Origin: a virus
Strand: one strand, 5' to 3'
IMG/VR virus record: IMGVR_UViG_3300046354_000022
Span: 1 to 31,611 of that record
DNA: 31,611 nt
The notes beneath the pieces are model-generated. The model was not told the DNA's origin, did not search any database, and saw nothing but the letters and a program-made list of their open reading frames with translations. Each line of letters begins with the position of its first letter. Within the stretch, counting starts at the first letter, position 1. Shown piece after piece: positions 17,001 through 25,986 of the stretch. The position numbers were made by a program, and so were the translations under genes.

Positions 17001-20000
17001 ATTCTTATGTGCTACACCCTCTATACCCCCGAATAGCCCACGACCCTGTTGCAGGTAAGTAGGTAGTACCTCCATCTTAATAGGGCTATCCTGGTACTCA
17101 CTAAGGAATGATTGGGATATGCCCATGTACGATGCAACCTCCTTCCTGAGGAGGGGGTCGTATGTCTCCACTAACCCATCACGTAATGTACCCATCTCAC
17201 TATCAATGCGGGAGATACGTGATGCTATCGTGGTATTGGCTGCCTTGTACTCGTTCATCGTAGCGATGTAATCATCAATGTACTCACTACCACTAGCAGC
17301 AGCCTCCCTCCTCACCATCCCCATCCTTATAGTATTAGCCCTAACCTTATCCTCCAACCTCTGCCTATCGTTCATGGCGGAGCCTATCTTGGAGAAGATG
17401 ACTGTAAATGAATCACCATCGAAGTCATTGAGGGTGGTAGTCATAGCAGATAGAGCTGGTAATAGCCCCAAGGTCTTATTACGTGCCTCATCTAACTGTG
17501 TCATCCCCTGCCCTGCTAGATACTGGTTCAGATCCTTTACCGTGCCTACTGCACTGAACTGTAATCTCTGTATCTCACTTGAACCCACTGGACCTGCTCT
17601 GAATACCGTAGCCTGGAGGACATCACTAGTGTTCAAGGATACCTGCAGAGTTTCCATACGTGCTAGAGGGGCCTCAATACTAGTCCAGTCATTCCTAGAC
17701 TTATGCAATGTGTCTAGCTCGGAGGAGAGGGTCTCCAACTCAGTACGGCTAGTGCCTATAAGAGCTATCTCCTGGGGACCGTACCCATAGGCTGTATCTA
17801 CCTCCGATAGGTGCTTCAATAGTTGGTCTACTGAACCCTTAGCTTGTAGTACTGACCCCGCTAGTAACTCCCTACCCCCATCCATACCTAGACCTTTGAA
17901 TAGGCTACGGTCGATACGGTATGTCTCTATACGTCCAGTTACTGCACCACTCCACTGCCCCGCTTTGTGTGCATTGATGGCATTACTCAACTGGCCACGT
18001 AGATTACTGTCAAGGGCCGATACCTCAGACATTGCATACTCTTTGGTAGCATAGTACTCACCCCCTACCTTATAAGTGGTGGTAGTCTCTACACGAGGTA
18101 ACATAGCCTCCCACTCTCTAGTAGCATACCCAACACTCTTTACTACTTCTACTTGTGAGATAGGATCTATAACTACCCTCCCTACCTCAGCATCTAACCA
18201 TGTAGCTAATACTGGGGGGTTTACTATACGATCCTGTACTATTTCTACAGGCCCTACTTTAGACCTGAGGGCCTGCTCCCCTAGTTCCACCGCATAGTAG
18301 TTCCCTTCATTACCTTGGCGGGGCCCTACTATATCTCTATAACTCCTCACACCGGGTACGTTAGGTATTACCTCACTACCAGTTCTGCTCTCGGTATAGG
18401 CCCTTATCTCCTGTGATAACCTAGCCGCTTCCACTGTACCAGCATCTGGTAATTTATTCATTAAGGCTTTGACGTGTTGGCTATCACCCTCAGACCATAG
18501 ACGGGCTGCTGCATACTCCCTCTGTTTAGATGGCTCTATACGGGATATATACTCTAGGTCCTCATTTATTACCTGTAGGAGGTTCGTACCCTTCTCCCCC
18601 ATACCACCCATCAGGGCATCCCTCTCCGCAGTCAGGAGCCTCATGGTACTCTTACTGACATCTACAGACATAGCTTGGGTTACTTCCTCTAACCTCTGCC
18701 TCCTCACTGAATCACGTACATCACCAGAGCCGCGCATTCCCTCTTCTGGTGCTAGGAACATACCCTGTGGCATACCAAGTGTTGCAGCAAAGGTACCCAC
18801 GAACCCCCTAGTACGCATCTCTAGCTTCAACCTCGTACCCGCAGAGGCCTCCGCTATCCTCTCCGTGATACTGTACGCGGTGACGTAATACTCCTGGATT
18901 GCCTTCACCTCCTGTGGGGTGAACTCTACATACCCACTATTGCTAGCCCTCACCTTCGATAGGGTGGAGAAGATGTTCCCTATTACTGTGCCTGGGCTGA
19001 ATGCGGATGCTAAGGTCAACGTACTCCTTACTAGTTCATCGGTGTATGAGCCGTACTGGATCCCATAGGTACGTAAGTCCTCCGCACCAGGTATGAAGAA
19101 GCTAGTACCCTGTGAGTGGTCATCTATACGTGCTATCACACGGCCAGACTCTGATGGCATGGGATCAAACACTATAGCTGGTAGATAGAAGATACCACGC
19201 TCATGCCCCATCTGGGATGCGATGGCCTCCGCCTCACCCACCGCGAAGGGCTTGCTGGCTAGTAGCTCATACCTCCTACCCACATCCTGTATAGAGGATA
19301 GGGAGGTTTCATACTCGGGCCTCCACTGGGTACCTAGTATGTCACGTACTGCTTGGTTAGATGATGGGTCGGCACTATCAAATAATAATGTACTCAGCTC
19401 AGCCCCTGGTACACGTATATCCCCAGTGCTACTTGCTATCCCCGTTAACCGCTCCTCAATAGCTGATTGTACTAACTGACCATACTCAACATATACCTTC
19501 TTTAGGGCCGTTATATCCTCCATGCCTGAACCATATATACCCAGGTTCTGGGACATGGCTAGTGGTGTGAATAGCTGAGGGTCTAATACCGATCGTATTG
19601 GTAAGGCGTCACCAGGTAAGAGGTGCTTGATTACTGAGGATGCCGTCTGCGTTATCGCAGTGGATACTAACATATTAGCTAGTACTACCCTCATCTTGGA
19701 CATATCCCCACCTGTGGAGAACTCCTTCGCTATCTGTGTGAATGGCCGTACTAGATCAGCATTCTGTAACGCACCCGTACCCTTCGTACCTATGGGTTCC
19801 TTAGTTGATGAATAGGATAAATCCATCTTCATGTACACTGATGGTACATTACTCGTTAACCCACTGATCATGGCGTGAGTTATAGCTTCAGGGGGTGCCT
19901 CACTAAGTCCTAATATACTGACTAACTGCTCTACAGCATCAGAGCGCATACTCACATCACCAGTGGTTACCCTCTCATCCCTCAGCAACTGCCTCGTTAT

Positions 20001-23000
20001 ATCTAAGGCAGTGAGTATGGTCGCGGCCTGCCTCTCCCCCGCATCATCTACGTTCAGATACTGTGATGACTTAGTGCCCTTAGATAATAGATCGGATAGG
20101 ACACTCTTGATACCTGTACCACTCCTAAGGGATGACAGCATTGCATCACCTGTTATATCCATTAGGGAATACATAGAGGCGGGGTTCCATAACTTATCCA
20201 ATGACCTGAGTAGATTACTAGCACCAAGCTCAGGGCCTTCCCTCAACCCTATCTGTAAGGCAGTCTCCCCATACACCCCCGACATACCCCTCAAGGCTTC
20301 ATATAGGCCACTAGATAATGCCCCCTTATTCGGTGTGTCCATGTAGTTACTACCAAAGGCTAAGAGCATGGCTACTGCTGCCTCCTTCTCACTGAGGGAT
20401 GCTAGTACCTGCTCAGCCTTCCCACCACGTAATAGACTACCACCATGCTCTAAGGAGAATGACTTGAGGTTGGATGGATTGATCAGACCGAAGGTATCCT
20501 GTGCGCTTATATTACCTAGTACAGTATCAGGCCTAGATGCTCTATCACGTGCTATACCCTCAAAGTATGATGCAGTAAGGAATACTGCTACCCCCTTGAA
20601 TAGTGATGTCCCTGAGTCTACACGGCTACCACCATTAGGTGTCTTAGCCTGTACATACGTCAAGTCATAGAATAACTGGTTACGGCCACCACCAGGTAAT
20701 GCCTTCATTGATAACAGGTACTCCCTACTATCCTCGCCAGGCCTGATCCACCCCGTGGTAGTGATAGTAGATACCGATGAACGGCCCGTCTCACGACCTT
20801 TATTCTCTATCATCCCCTCTAGCACAGACCTCTGCCCACGATCATCAAGGGTCTCCTTCAGGGTCTCTAGATCGTTAGTAGTTAAGTCAGCTAACCCATA
20901 GTTCTTAGTCGTGCCATTCACATGATTGACTACGATTACCTTCTGTAGGGTGGTATCAAACATCACGATGTCCTGGGCGCGTGCTAACTCCATCCCCCCA
21001 CCATCCGCACGGGTCCAATCTACACCCAACATGGATGCCTTCACCTTCTTAGTGGTAGTACGTAGGTTGCCCTCCATCTGACTATGCAAAGGGTTGGCAT
21101 AGAAGTAGTCGGAGTACATACCAGCCATCTGCACCAGCGTATACGTGGAGCTAGCAGTGAACCCCTTCATACCCGTACTCATTACATCAGAGGATATGGC
21201 ACGTATACGCACCAGCTCCTGCCCTAGCCCATCTTCTAGAAAGTCCTCCTCGTTTAGACCTAACTCCATTAGGGCACGTTCATATGCCTCCATGATGGCT
21301 ACCTGCTCACCACCCATCACACCACGCACACTCATATCGAAGGCTGCAGCTAATACTGTATCCTGCTCAGGTATTATTCTATCCACCTGTACCTGCACCT
21401 GGTTAGGGGTCCACTGGGGGTTAGCCCTCACTAACCTCTCCTCCAACCTCACCCTTAAGTTCTTACCATATGCACGGGCTGTTGCTAGGAAGTCACCACG
21501 CCCCGCTACCGCCTCACGGAAGGCCTCCGATAAGGTGCCCATACCCCGTTGACCCTGTGCATTCTTCAACCTCTGTGGGATCTGTGCTACCTTACCCACA
21601 CCCCCAAATAGGTACGTCAGAAGCTCATCCCCACCAGCCTCATCAAATACTGCTAGAGCGCGCTTCTTAGCACTATCAGATAACCCAGATGTCAGGATAT
21701 CGTCGCGGGTGGTGGAGAATCCTACCCCCATTGATGACGCAATAGCATGGTGCATTATCGTAGCCACGGGGGTACCATTCTGTCCGAATAGGGTAAGCCC
21801 ACTATCTACATTAGTACCTTCATTATTAGAGCCACCAGCTACACCCCTAAGTAGACCAGGTACACCCAATGATGAGAATGGGCTGATCTCTCTGGGTATA
21901 GCAAGAGCCTGTGTCGCTAATACTTCAGCCCATGTGCCCTTCAACCCACGCACTAGATCCTGTGACTGTTCTGTCACACCGTACATGGGCATCCTATGCC
22001 AAGCTTGACTACCACTATACTGCCACGCTTGTGCTGCCAATAGGTATGGCTCCGTTAGGGCACCACTCAGGGCATTAATACCAGATGTTAGGATCTCCGT
22101 GTACGAAGGGTTAGTCTGCGCTACCGTGGACTGTATTACCGCTAATCTGAACTCAGGGTTAGTCTCTAGTAAAGGCACTAGTATATCTACTAGGCCACCA
22201 GTACTTCTTATATAATCACCAGCTCTCTGCACCCTCTTCCTTACCATGTCATCATCTGAGACAATGGCACGTGCTTCCTCTAAGGTCTTACCTTCTAGCT
22301 TTAGGGCTATATGCTCCTCCATTGAGTACCCATAGGCCATTGATGATAATAATGGCTTAATACTATCTACTACCGCTTGCAATGCCTTTGCATCACGAGT
22401 CTCACCTGGGAACCATGTGCGTACCTTCTCCAGCGCACCATCCACCTCACCTGTCAGCCTCCTCTCTAGAATATCCATGAGGGTGGTAATGTTACTCCTA
22501 TCTTCCTCCCCTGCTGCCTCCATTAGCGTACGCCCAGGGGTGAAGCTATCCAGGTACTTCTCTACTAACGTCCTCTTCTCACCATCACCTAAACCCGCTA
22601 GGTACTGCTCCGGCCCCCATACCAACAACCTATTAGTACTCTCCAGTAACAATGTAGATACTAAAGATAAGGTTGTACCTATAGGGTTCATTACCGCTGA
22701 CTTGTTAGGGGCGACACTCACAAACGGCTTACCTAATGCCTCCGCACGGCCTAGCAGTACATCCTGCCCTATACCTTGTGATATATCCTCCATCCTTATG
22801 TTAAGGTTAGATGCACTACTGTTATGGATCAATGAGCGTGATATCAACCTACCACTAGTTATATCTAGTACGTACCCCTCGTCAGCACCCATTGCACCCG
22901 AGAGGGTAGTATAGTCCCACCTGAATGTGAGGCCCTTCCCTAGGATACGCTCGAACCCCTCCCCAAACCCTGCTAGCTTTCTCGCATCCATTGTCAGTGA

Positions 23001-25229
23001 TAACCCAGTACGCTCAGTACCAGACTTACCACCATACCTATATGACACCTCCCCCACCCCTAAGGATGTAGTAAGCTCGGTGAGGCGGGCGTGTAGCTCA
23101 CCCAATCTCACCTTATCTACCTTGTCCTCGTACCATGGGGATGTGGGCCGACCATCTACATCACCTAACGCTGTCCTGGTGAGGGTACTCCAATCCTTAG
23201 AGAATGACTCCCTAGCTAACGCTAACTCCGCTGTTACCTCTTCCAAGGTCAAGGCATTGGGACCATTACCTGTCTTACCAAATAGTAGTGCTAGTCCGAA
23301 CTCCCTATTAGTTCTCTCCACCTCCTTGGGATCCATACCCCATTCAGGTGCATGCACAGAGTTTGGCCCTATGTTAGATGAGCCAGTTTGGTGTGACTTA
23401 GCATCACCTGGTGGGGTAGTACCACCACCCTCTACCACTAGGTACTGCTTTGAGTGCTGCATGGGCACCGTAGTCAGCCTGATGTTACCAGAGGTCATTG
23501 CTAGCAACTGCCTTGCATAGCTCTCCGTGAACCCCTTAGCTAATGCCTCACCACCCATCGCCTCATCCACGCGTGCCATGAAGCTAGTAATGGGGTTACT
23601 CCTATCAAACCCTACCCTACCCACTAGATCCTCTAATGAGTTCATGGGTAAGTTCGTCCCCTTGAATATCTCCTTAGTCCTCTCATACATGGGGGTGAGG
23701 ACGTGCTCGGAGTAGTTCCTATTATCTACCGCTAGGAATGCCCTATTCTCTATCACTAGGTCCAAGAGCTCTGTCTGGATACCCTTATACACTGGTCCAC
23801 GTACAGCGCTAGGAGTATCGAACTTACCCATCTCCCCCTGTAGCATCTCATTGAACATAGTATCCTCATGGTGGAGGAGGAATACCTGGTTCAGGATACC
23901 GTAGAACTGTTTATTAGACCCATCCTTCATCAAGTCCAACGTACTACGCAGATGGTCATACGTCTCCGCTGCACCCATTATCTGCCCCTGGTTTAACCTT
24001 AGCTGTGATGTAGGATCCCCACGCAGGGCATCACGATTACCAACTGATTGCTGTAACTGTCTGTATAGCTTATCAGAGCTACCTATAAGGGTCTCCTGCT
24101 CAGGGGTAGGGGTCATACCCTGATTACGGTACTGCTCCTCGGAATACTCACGTGTCTGTAACCTCCTTACTACCTCGTAGTTACTACCCGCCTGGTTTAC
24201 ATCACCACCGACAGGGGCGGTAAGGTTTAAGCTACCTATGATACCAAACTTATCGGTCACCATCACCTTCTGATGACTCTTCCTATCCTGCACGAATAAC
24301 TCTATATCACCTCCACTACCCAAGCTCTCCTTCACTCTACGGAGCCTCTCCAGGGATAATAGGTTAGGGCCTAGGATATCAAATCCCGTCTGCCCTAATG
24401 CCTTGGAATCTGGTAAGGATAGGCGCACGGATAGCTTAATGGTAGGGTTATCCCTCACCTTCTGCTCCAGGGCATCGAGCACTGTACGGTTCTGTAACTG
24501 GTATAGATCTATTACTATCTCACGGTCAGCTTGCGCTATCACGTCCACAATCAGGCCTACCCCTGGCCTCCTTATGTATGGGTCATTTATGGTACCGAAG
24601 GCACCACGGGAGGATAAGGTCTCCGCCTCCTTATTCAGTCTCCTCATCCCTGACTCTAGCTGTACCGGGGGTAAGGTATCCTTACTAACCAGGATATCTA
24701 ATATCTCTGTGGTACGCTGTTGCAGGGAGTGCGTGAAAGCATCCTCCTCCGGATCCCATGCACGGTTAAGACCTGAGTATGTGCCATCAGCATTACCTAC
24801 ATCGTAGAAGGTCTTAAACACTGAACGAGATGCATCCCCCGCCTCATACCCCTTCTCTGAGAAGAAGTCCCCATGCAGAGACTTCAGGACATCCTTACTA
24901 TCTCCTAGTAAGGCCTGTATATCATTACCGAAGGTTGATATAGCACCACGCCCTAACTGCTCCAGTGCGGACTCAGTGTTATATCTAGCAGAGCGTACAT
25001 CATCATTTGTATTGCCAGAAGATAGGTCGTAGTTACCACCACGTGGGGTGTATGGCTGGTTAAAAGTGGGGCGAGTTCTACCTACCGGGCTGCTGGTTCT
25101 AGTAGGCTTTACGCGCTTGCCCAATAGCTTACGGTTACTCACTGGGCGGGCACTACTACTGGCTCCCCTCCTCCGCTTCCTACCAAACCACCTCTTATAT
25201 AAAGCCTTTACCTTCTTCAGTATTCCCAT
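14082..25229 (-). CDS. Giant virion protein (3715 aa): phospholipase D-like domain, DFDGD motif, C-terminal membrane segments; probable tape measure/ejection protein
   Basis: Residues 1-55 are very basic (KKVKALYKRWFGRKRRR). About 225-660 form a phospholipase D-like domain: opening strand VGLIVDVIAQADREIVIDLY, first HKD site HQKVMVTD then GSLN (H319, K321, D326, G332-N335) followed by NYE (350-352), and second site HSKQYLVVE (H592, K594, E600) then GSSN (616-619) and NREF (641-644). About 180 helical residues separate the halves. From 660 to 2500 it is mainly helical with no domain I know. FRAGP (2543-2547) and NDFDGDSFTV (acidic residues 2602, 2604, 2606) recall the second double-psi barrel of cellular-type RNA polymerases. 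Long helices follow. Three hydrophobic segments (about 3477-3515, 3550-3570, 3600-3625) lie before an acidic tail. Size, place beside the chaperone and the late hydrophobic segments fit a tape measure or ejected internal protein. The ATG lacks a clear ribosome site. Confidence 0.8.
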   Translation of the reverse strand: MGILKKVKALYKRWFGRKRRRGASSSARPVSNRKLLGKRVKPTRTSSPVGRTRPTFNQPYTPRGGNYDLSSGNTNDDVRSARYNTESALEQLGRGAISTFGNDIQALLGDSKDVLKSLHGDFFSEKGYEAGDASRSVFKTFYDVGNADGTYSGLNRAWDPEEDAFTHSLQQRTTEILDILVSKDTLPPVQLESGMRRLNKEAETLSSRGAFGTINDPYIRRPGVGLIVDVIAQADREIVIDLYQLQNRTVLDALEQKVRDNPTIKLSVRLSLPDSKALGQTGFDILGPNLLSLERLRRVKESLGSGGDIELFVQDRKSHQKVMVTDKFGIIGSLNLTAPVGGDVNQAGSNYEVVRRLQTREYSEEQYRNQGMTPTPEQETLIGSSDKLYRQLQQSVGNRDALRGDPTSQLRLNQGQIMGAAETYDHLRSTLDLMKDGSNKQFYGILNQVFLLHHEDTMFNEMLQGEMGKFDTPSAVRGPVYKGIQTELLDLVIENRAFLAVDNRNYSEHVLTPMYERTKEIFKGTNLPMNSLEDLVGRVGFDRSNPITSFMARVDEAMGGEALAKGFTESYARQLLAMTSGNIRLTTVPMQHSKQYLVVEGGGTTPPGDAKSHQTGSSNIGPNSVHAPEWGMDPKEVERTNREFGLALLFGKTGNGPNALTLEEVTAELALARESFSKDWSTLTRTALGDVDGRPTSPWYEDKVDKVRLGELHARLTELTTSLGVGEVSYRYGGKSGTERTGLSLTMDARKLAGFGEGFERILGKGLTFRWDYTTLSGAMGADEGYVLDITSGRLISRSLIHNSSASNLNIRMEDISQGIGQDVLLGRAEALGKPFVSVAPNKSAVMNPIGTTLSLVSTLLLESTNRLLVWGPEQYLAGLGDGEKRTLVEKYLDSFTPGRTLMEAAGEEDRSNITTLMDILERRLTGEVDGALEKVRTWFPGETRDAKALQAVVDSIKPLLSSMAYGYSMEEHIALKLEGKTLEEARAIVSDDDMVRKRVQRAGDYIRSTGGLVDILVPLLETNPEFRLAVIQSTVAQTNPSYTEILTSGINALSGALTEPYLLAAQAWQYSGSQAWHRMPMYGVTEQSQDLVRGLKGTWAEVLATQALAIPREISPFSSLGVPGLLRGVAGGSNNEGTNVDSGLTLFGQNGTPVATIMHHAIASSMGVGFSTTRDDILTSGLSDSAKKRALAVFDEAGGDELLTYLFGGVGKVAQIPQRLKNAQGQRGMGTLSEAFREAVAGRGDFLATARAYGKNLRVRLEERLVRANPQWTPNQVQVQVDRIIPEQDTVLAAAFDMSVRGVMGGEQVAIMEAYERALMELGLNEEDFLEDGLGQELVRIRAISSDVMSTGMKGFTASSTYTLVQMAGMYSDYFYANPLHSQMEGNLRTTTKKVKASMLGVDWTRADGGGMELARAQDIVMFDTTLQKVIVVNHVNGTTKNYGLADLTTNDLETLKETLDDRGQRSVLEGMIENKGRETGRSSVSTITTTGWIRPGEDSREYLLSMKALPGGGRNQLFYDLTYVQAKTPNGGSRVDSGTSLFKGVAVFLTASYFEGIARDRASRPDTVLGNISAQDTFGLINPSNLKSFSLEHGGSLLRGGKAEQVLASLSEKEAAVAMLLAFGSNYMDTPNKGALSSGLYEALRGMSGVYGETALQIGLREGPELGASNLLRSLDKLWNPASMYSLMDITGDAMLSSLRSGTGIKSVLSDLLSKGTKSSQYLNVDDAGERQAATILTALDITRQLLRDERVTTGDVSMRSDAVEQLVSILGLSEAPPEAITHAMISGLTSNVPSVYMKMDLSYSSTKEPIGTKGTGALQNADLVRPFTQIAKEFSTGGDMSKMRVVLANMLVSTAITQTASSVIKHLLPGDALPIRSVLDPQLFTPLAMSQNLGIYGSGMEDITALKKVYVEYGQLVQSAIEERLTGIASSTGDIRVPGAELSTLLFDSADPSSNQAVRDILGTQWRPEYETSLSSIQDVGRRYELLASKPFAVGEAEAIASQMGHERGIFYLPAIVFDPMPSESGRVIARIDDHSQGTSFFIPGAEDLRTYGIQYGSYTDELVRSTLTLASAFSPGTVIGNIFSTLSKVRASNSGYVEFTPQEVKAIQEYYVTAYSITERIAEASAGTRLKLEMRTRGFVGTFAATLGMPQGMFLAPEEGMRGSGDVRDSVRRQRLEEVTQAMSVDVSKSTMRLLTAERDALMGGMGEKGTNLLQVINEDLEYISRIEPSKQREYAAARLWSEGDSQHVKALMNKLPDAGTVEAARLSQEIRAYTESRTGSEVIPNVPGVRSYRDIVGPRQGNEGNYYAVELGEQALRSKVGPVEIVQDRIVNPPVLATWLDAEVGRVVIDPISQVEVVKSVGYATREWEAMLPRVETTTTYKVGGEYYATKEYAMSEVSALDSNLRGQLSNAINAHKAGQWSGAVTGRIETYRIDRSLFKGLGMDGGRELLAGSVLQAKGSVDQLLKHLSEVDTAYGYGPQEIALIGTSRTELETLSSELDTLHKSRNDWTSIEAPLARMETLQVSLNTSDVLQATVFRAGPVGSSEIQRLQFSAVGTVKDLNQYLAGQGMTQLDEARNKTLGLLPALSAMTTTLNDFDGDSFTVIFSKIGSAMNDRQRLEDKVRANTIRMGMVRREAAASGSEYIDDYIATMNEYKAANTTIASRISRIDSEMGTLRDGLVETYDPLLRKEVASYMGISQSFLSEYQDSPIKMEVLPTYLQQGRGLFGGIEGVAHKNSLVAMHATMEQIYATEDFKGTLRAIDAGTSLTEALSPYAVDASTILQHVSDDNFKKLLTAEPDLREDFLTKMVESIQASPTREVSESLMYGAAQLTTSEGALSSYSKYMGMGSGASMAPTVYDMLTKTLGVAGGDILGKSYNALVGTLFRDSPLIALSHVLSSNTAMEGMRDYYRGTGIDDTDVDGQIADVHAEAKRAESLQGFMKSAQQLLRDSIKFKGDTNVLGELQRGHAEYEKHLALGDEDSARSVLNEMAGKLGPSTGPGLRSYMQLNTLVESSNRSLYTSSLSSATSDDMSYLNREYKIDSPESITRLTAEMRDRGYEGDPLVGDVVRYKVARDMRATITAFRYELGSKDNQPFLETVWSGMRGFLGTTDIEQGVEDKFRADPSLAHDIGAALSADANSWWGEASSKNKALMLALVDEGRKQTDPIFGQTGEGLKDFVTLEVLRKKATAVASGRAEGISGIPEGVMNADVTITMMNAAMGNKLTPEATASFMGVMMNYLGSDSKMDDILNQTKGGQAFLELSRDGVGEGMRVVNKADGSTRFAYADEKLLPGEEYRKFLVGGQEYDSPTAWVESAVEATAAGNKAAMLRDTAKAVTEQLTAGSKLSWSDTIQNALGASISESEIRSATISRLQELKVKEGTGVQEAYRQAMEEVKDRIHMDETRRLKGIEMREVAAPLVSASLRAQSTASIPRASLTGMTPGASQANHMRHSQEMHNAVGRMHDMNDMVLGAGLTLLGSLMATGSVNENTIGQVVGGTVSVLGYSQMGRPGVNSVLGQAFRARMAHAESKGSSDEGEWVRRWVGREVGFYMGAVVLAPAIMGGAEKLLSKFSPLRLDRPMDMDKYKNWKAAANTIGGAVLSSVLGMVTAAVGGHVAVHGTNLIPSLGVVENFVRNMADTESKRQDMIAERLAQVGEGTVMDGEGDPLRASIEVSYTMDNPTTDFSAYPMGESDYSTGDDWEVNVVG

Positions 25230-25253
25230 TACATCACACGGAGATTAGTTTAT

Positions 25254-25421
25254 ATGACTACAGTAACTCAGAGAGATATAGCAGCACGATGGGCACCTAA
25301 TAACATAAGGATACCCCTTATATGGGATGGGCATCCAAACCTCTACGTGGAACTTATAGGGGATAATGATATACCACGACTTAACATCGGTGGTAACCAT
25401 ATAGAAGATTCTATAGGATAA
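25254..25421 (+). CDS. Small unknown protein (55 aa)
   Basis: The frame starts ATG ACT ACA and ends TAA; GGAG lies about 10 bases before the ATG. The product (start MTTVTQRDIAARWAPNNIRI, end GGNHIEDSIG) has no recognised domain, signal or membrane segment. It starts only 24 bases from the divergent start of the giant gene, so both 5' ends overlap in control sequence. First of three small plus-strand genes placed between minus-strand tail genes. Codon choice (ATA, CTT, GGG, AGG) matches neighbours. It may be an accessory gene; a non-coding stretch is less likely given the ribosome site and tight packing. Confidence 0.55.
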   Translation: MTTVTQRDIAARWAPNNIRIPLIWDGHPNLYVELIGDNDIPRLNIGGNHIEDSIG

Positions 25422-25476
25422 GAGGCCTCACCTTATTGATGTATGGAAGCAGGAGTTGAGTATATATAAAGGTGTG

Positions 25477-25800
25477 ATGTCACAGGTTAACTTACCAGTT
25501 ACCCCAACTATTCATTATATTCCTAGGATACTGGACTACACCTTACCAATGCACGCCTTAGATGAATATAATATGGATATGTTCGTCAATGCAGAAGTAG
25601 GGTACAGCAATAATGGAGGGCCGTACTGCGGGGCTAATCTCTACATGAGTATTACTGATGATGAAGATGATAATGTAGTAGCTAAGACCCTTCTAACTCA
25701 TTACACCTTACCATTACCTATAGATATGTATGTGGTTAGAAGAACCATACAGCCCGGTATTCGCTACCTAGGGGATACTATACTCGGCCTATCCCTATAA
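25477..25800 (+). CDS. Small unknown acidic protein (107 aa)
   Basis: Start choice: the ATG at 25477 has AAAGG just upstream, though at short spacing. In-frame GTG 25474 and TTG 25456 are alternatives; an AGGAG touches the TTG and so is too close to serve it. The protein has a Pro/Tyr-rich first part (PTIHYIPRILDYTLPMHALD), an acidic middle (ITDDEDDNVV) and a C-terminus with RTIQPGIRYLGDTILGLSL. No known family recognised. It may be a small virion or accessory protein. It is read in the same direction as the 55- and 57-residue neighbours and probably shares their transcript. Confidence 0.62.
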   Translation: MSQVNLPVTPTIHYIPRILDYTLPMHALDEYNMDMFVNAEVGYSNNGGPYCGANLYMSITDDEDDNVVAKTLLTHYTLPLPIDMYVVRRTIQPGIRYLGDTILGLSL

Positions 25801-25812
25801 CACAGAGAGTAT

Positions 25813-25986
25813 ATGCCATCCACAATCAAGCACAGCTCTCCAAATGGCAGAGCCATAGTCAAGCATACCAAGGGCTTCATTAGATTGGTATCCAAGAGTA
25901 AGAACCTATTCCTGGTAGGAGTGAGGGGTCGTGTATATGTAGCCTGGCGGACACCATACGGGGTACGCTATAGGAGGGTACGCTAA
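25813..25986 (+). CDS. Small basic protein (57 aa)
   Basis: ATG CCA TCC to TAA, 12 bases after the previous stop; only a weak GAGAG precedes the start. The product is strongly basic, with many Lys, Arg and His residues and a C-terminus VYVAWRTPYGVRYRRVR, suggesting nucleic-acid or acidic-protein binding. Its TAA interlocks with the TAG of the facing minus-strand gene (shared CTAA at 25983-25986), which supports both genes being real. No family recognised. Confidence 0.55.
   Translation: MPSTIKHSSPNGRAIVKHTKGFIRLVSKSKNLFLVGVRGRVYVAWRTPYGVRYRRVR

Noticed and set aside
14158-25248. Many plus-strand open frames of 60-197 codons opposite the giant gene (for example 22927-23520 and 17278-17790)
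   Set aside because: All follow the antisense frame of a continuous 3715-codon gene, translate into Ser/Leu/Pro-rich sequence without domains, and show no spacing or ribosome sites typical of this phage.
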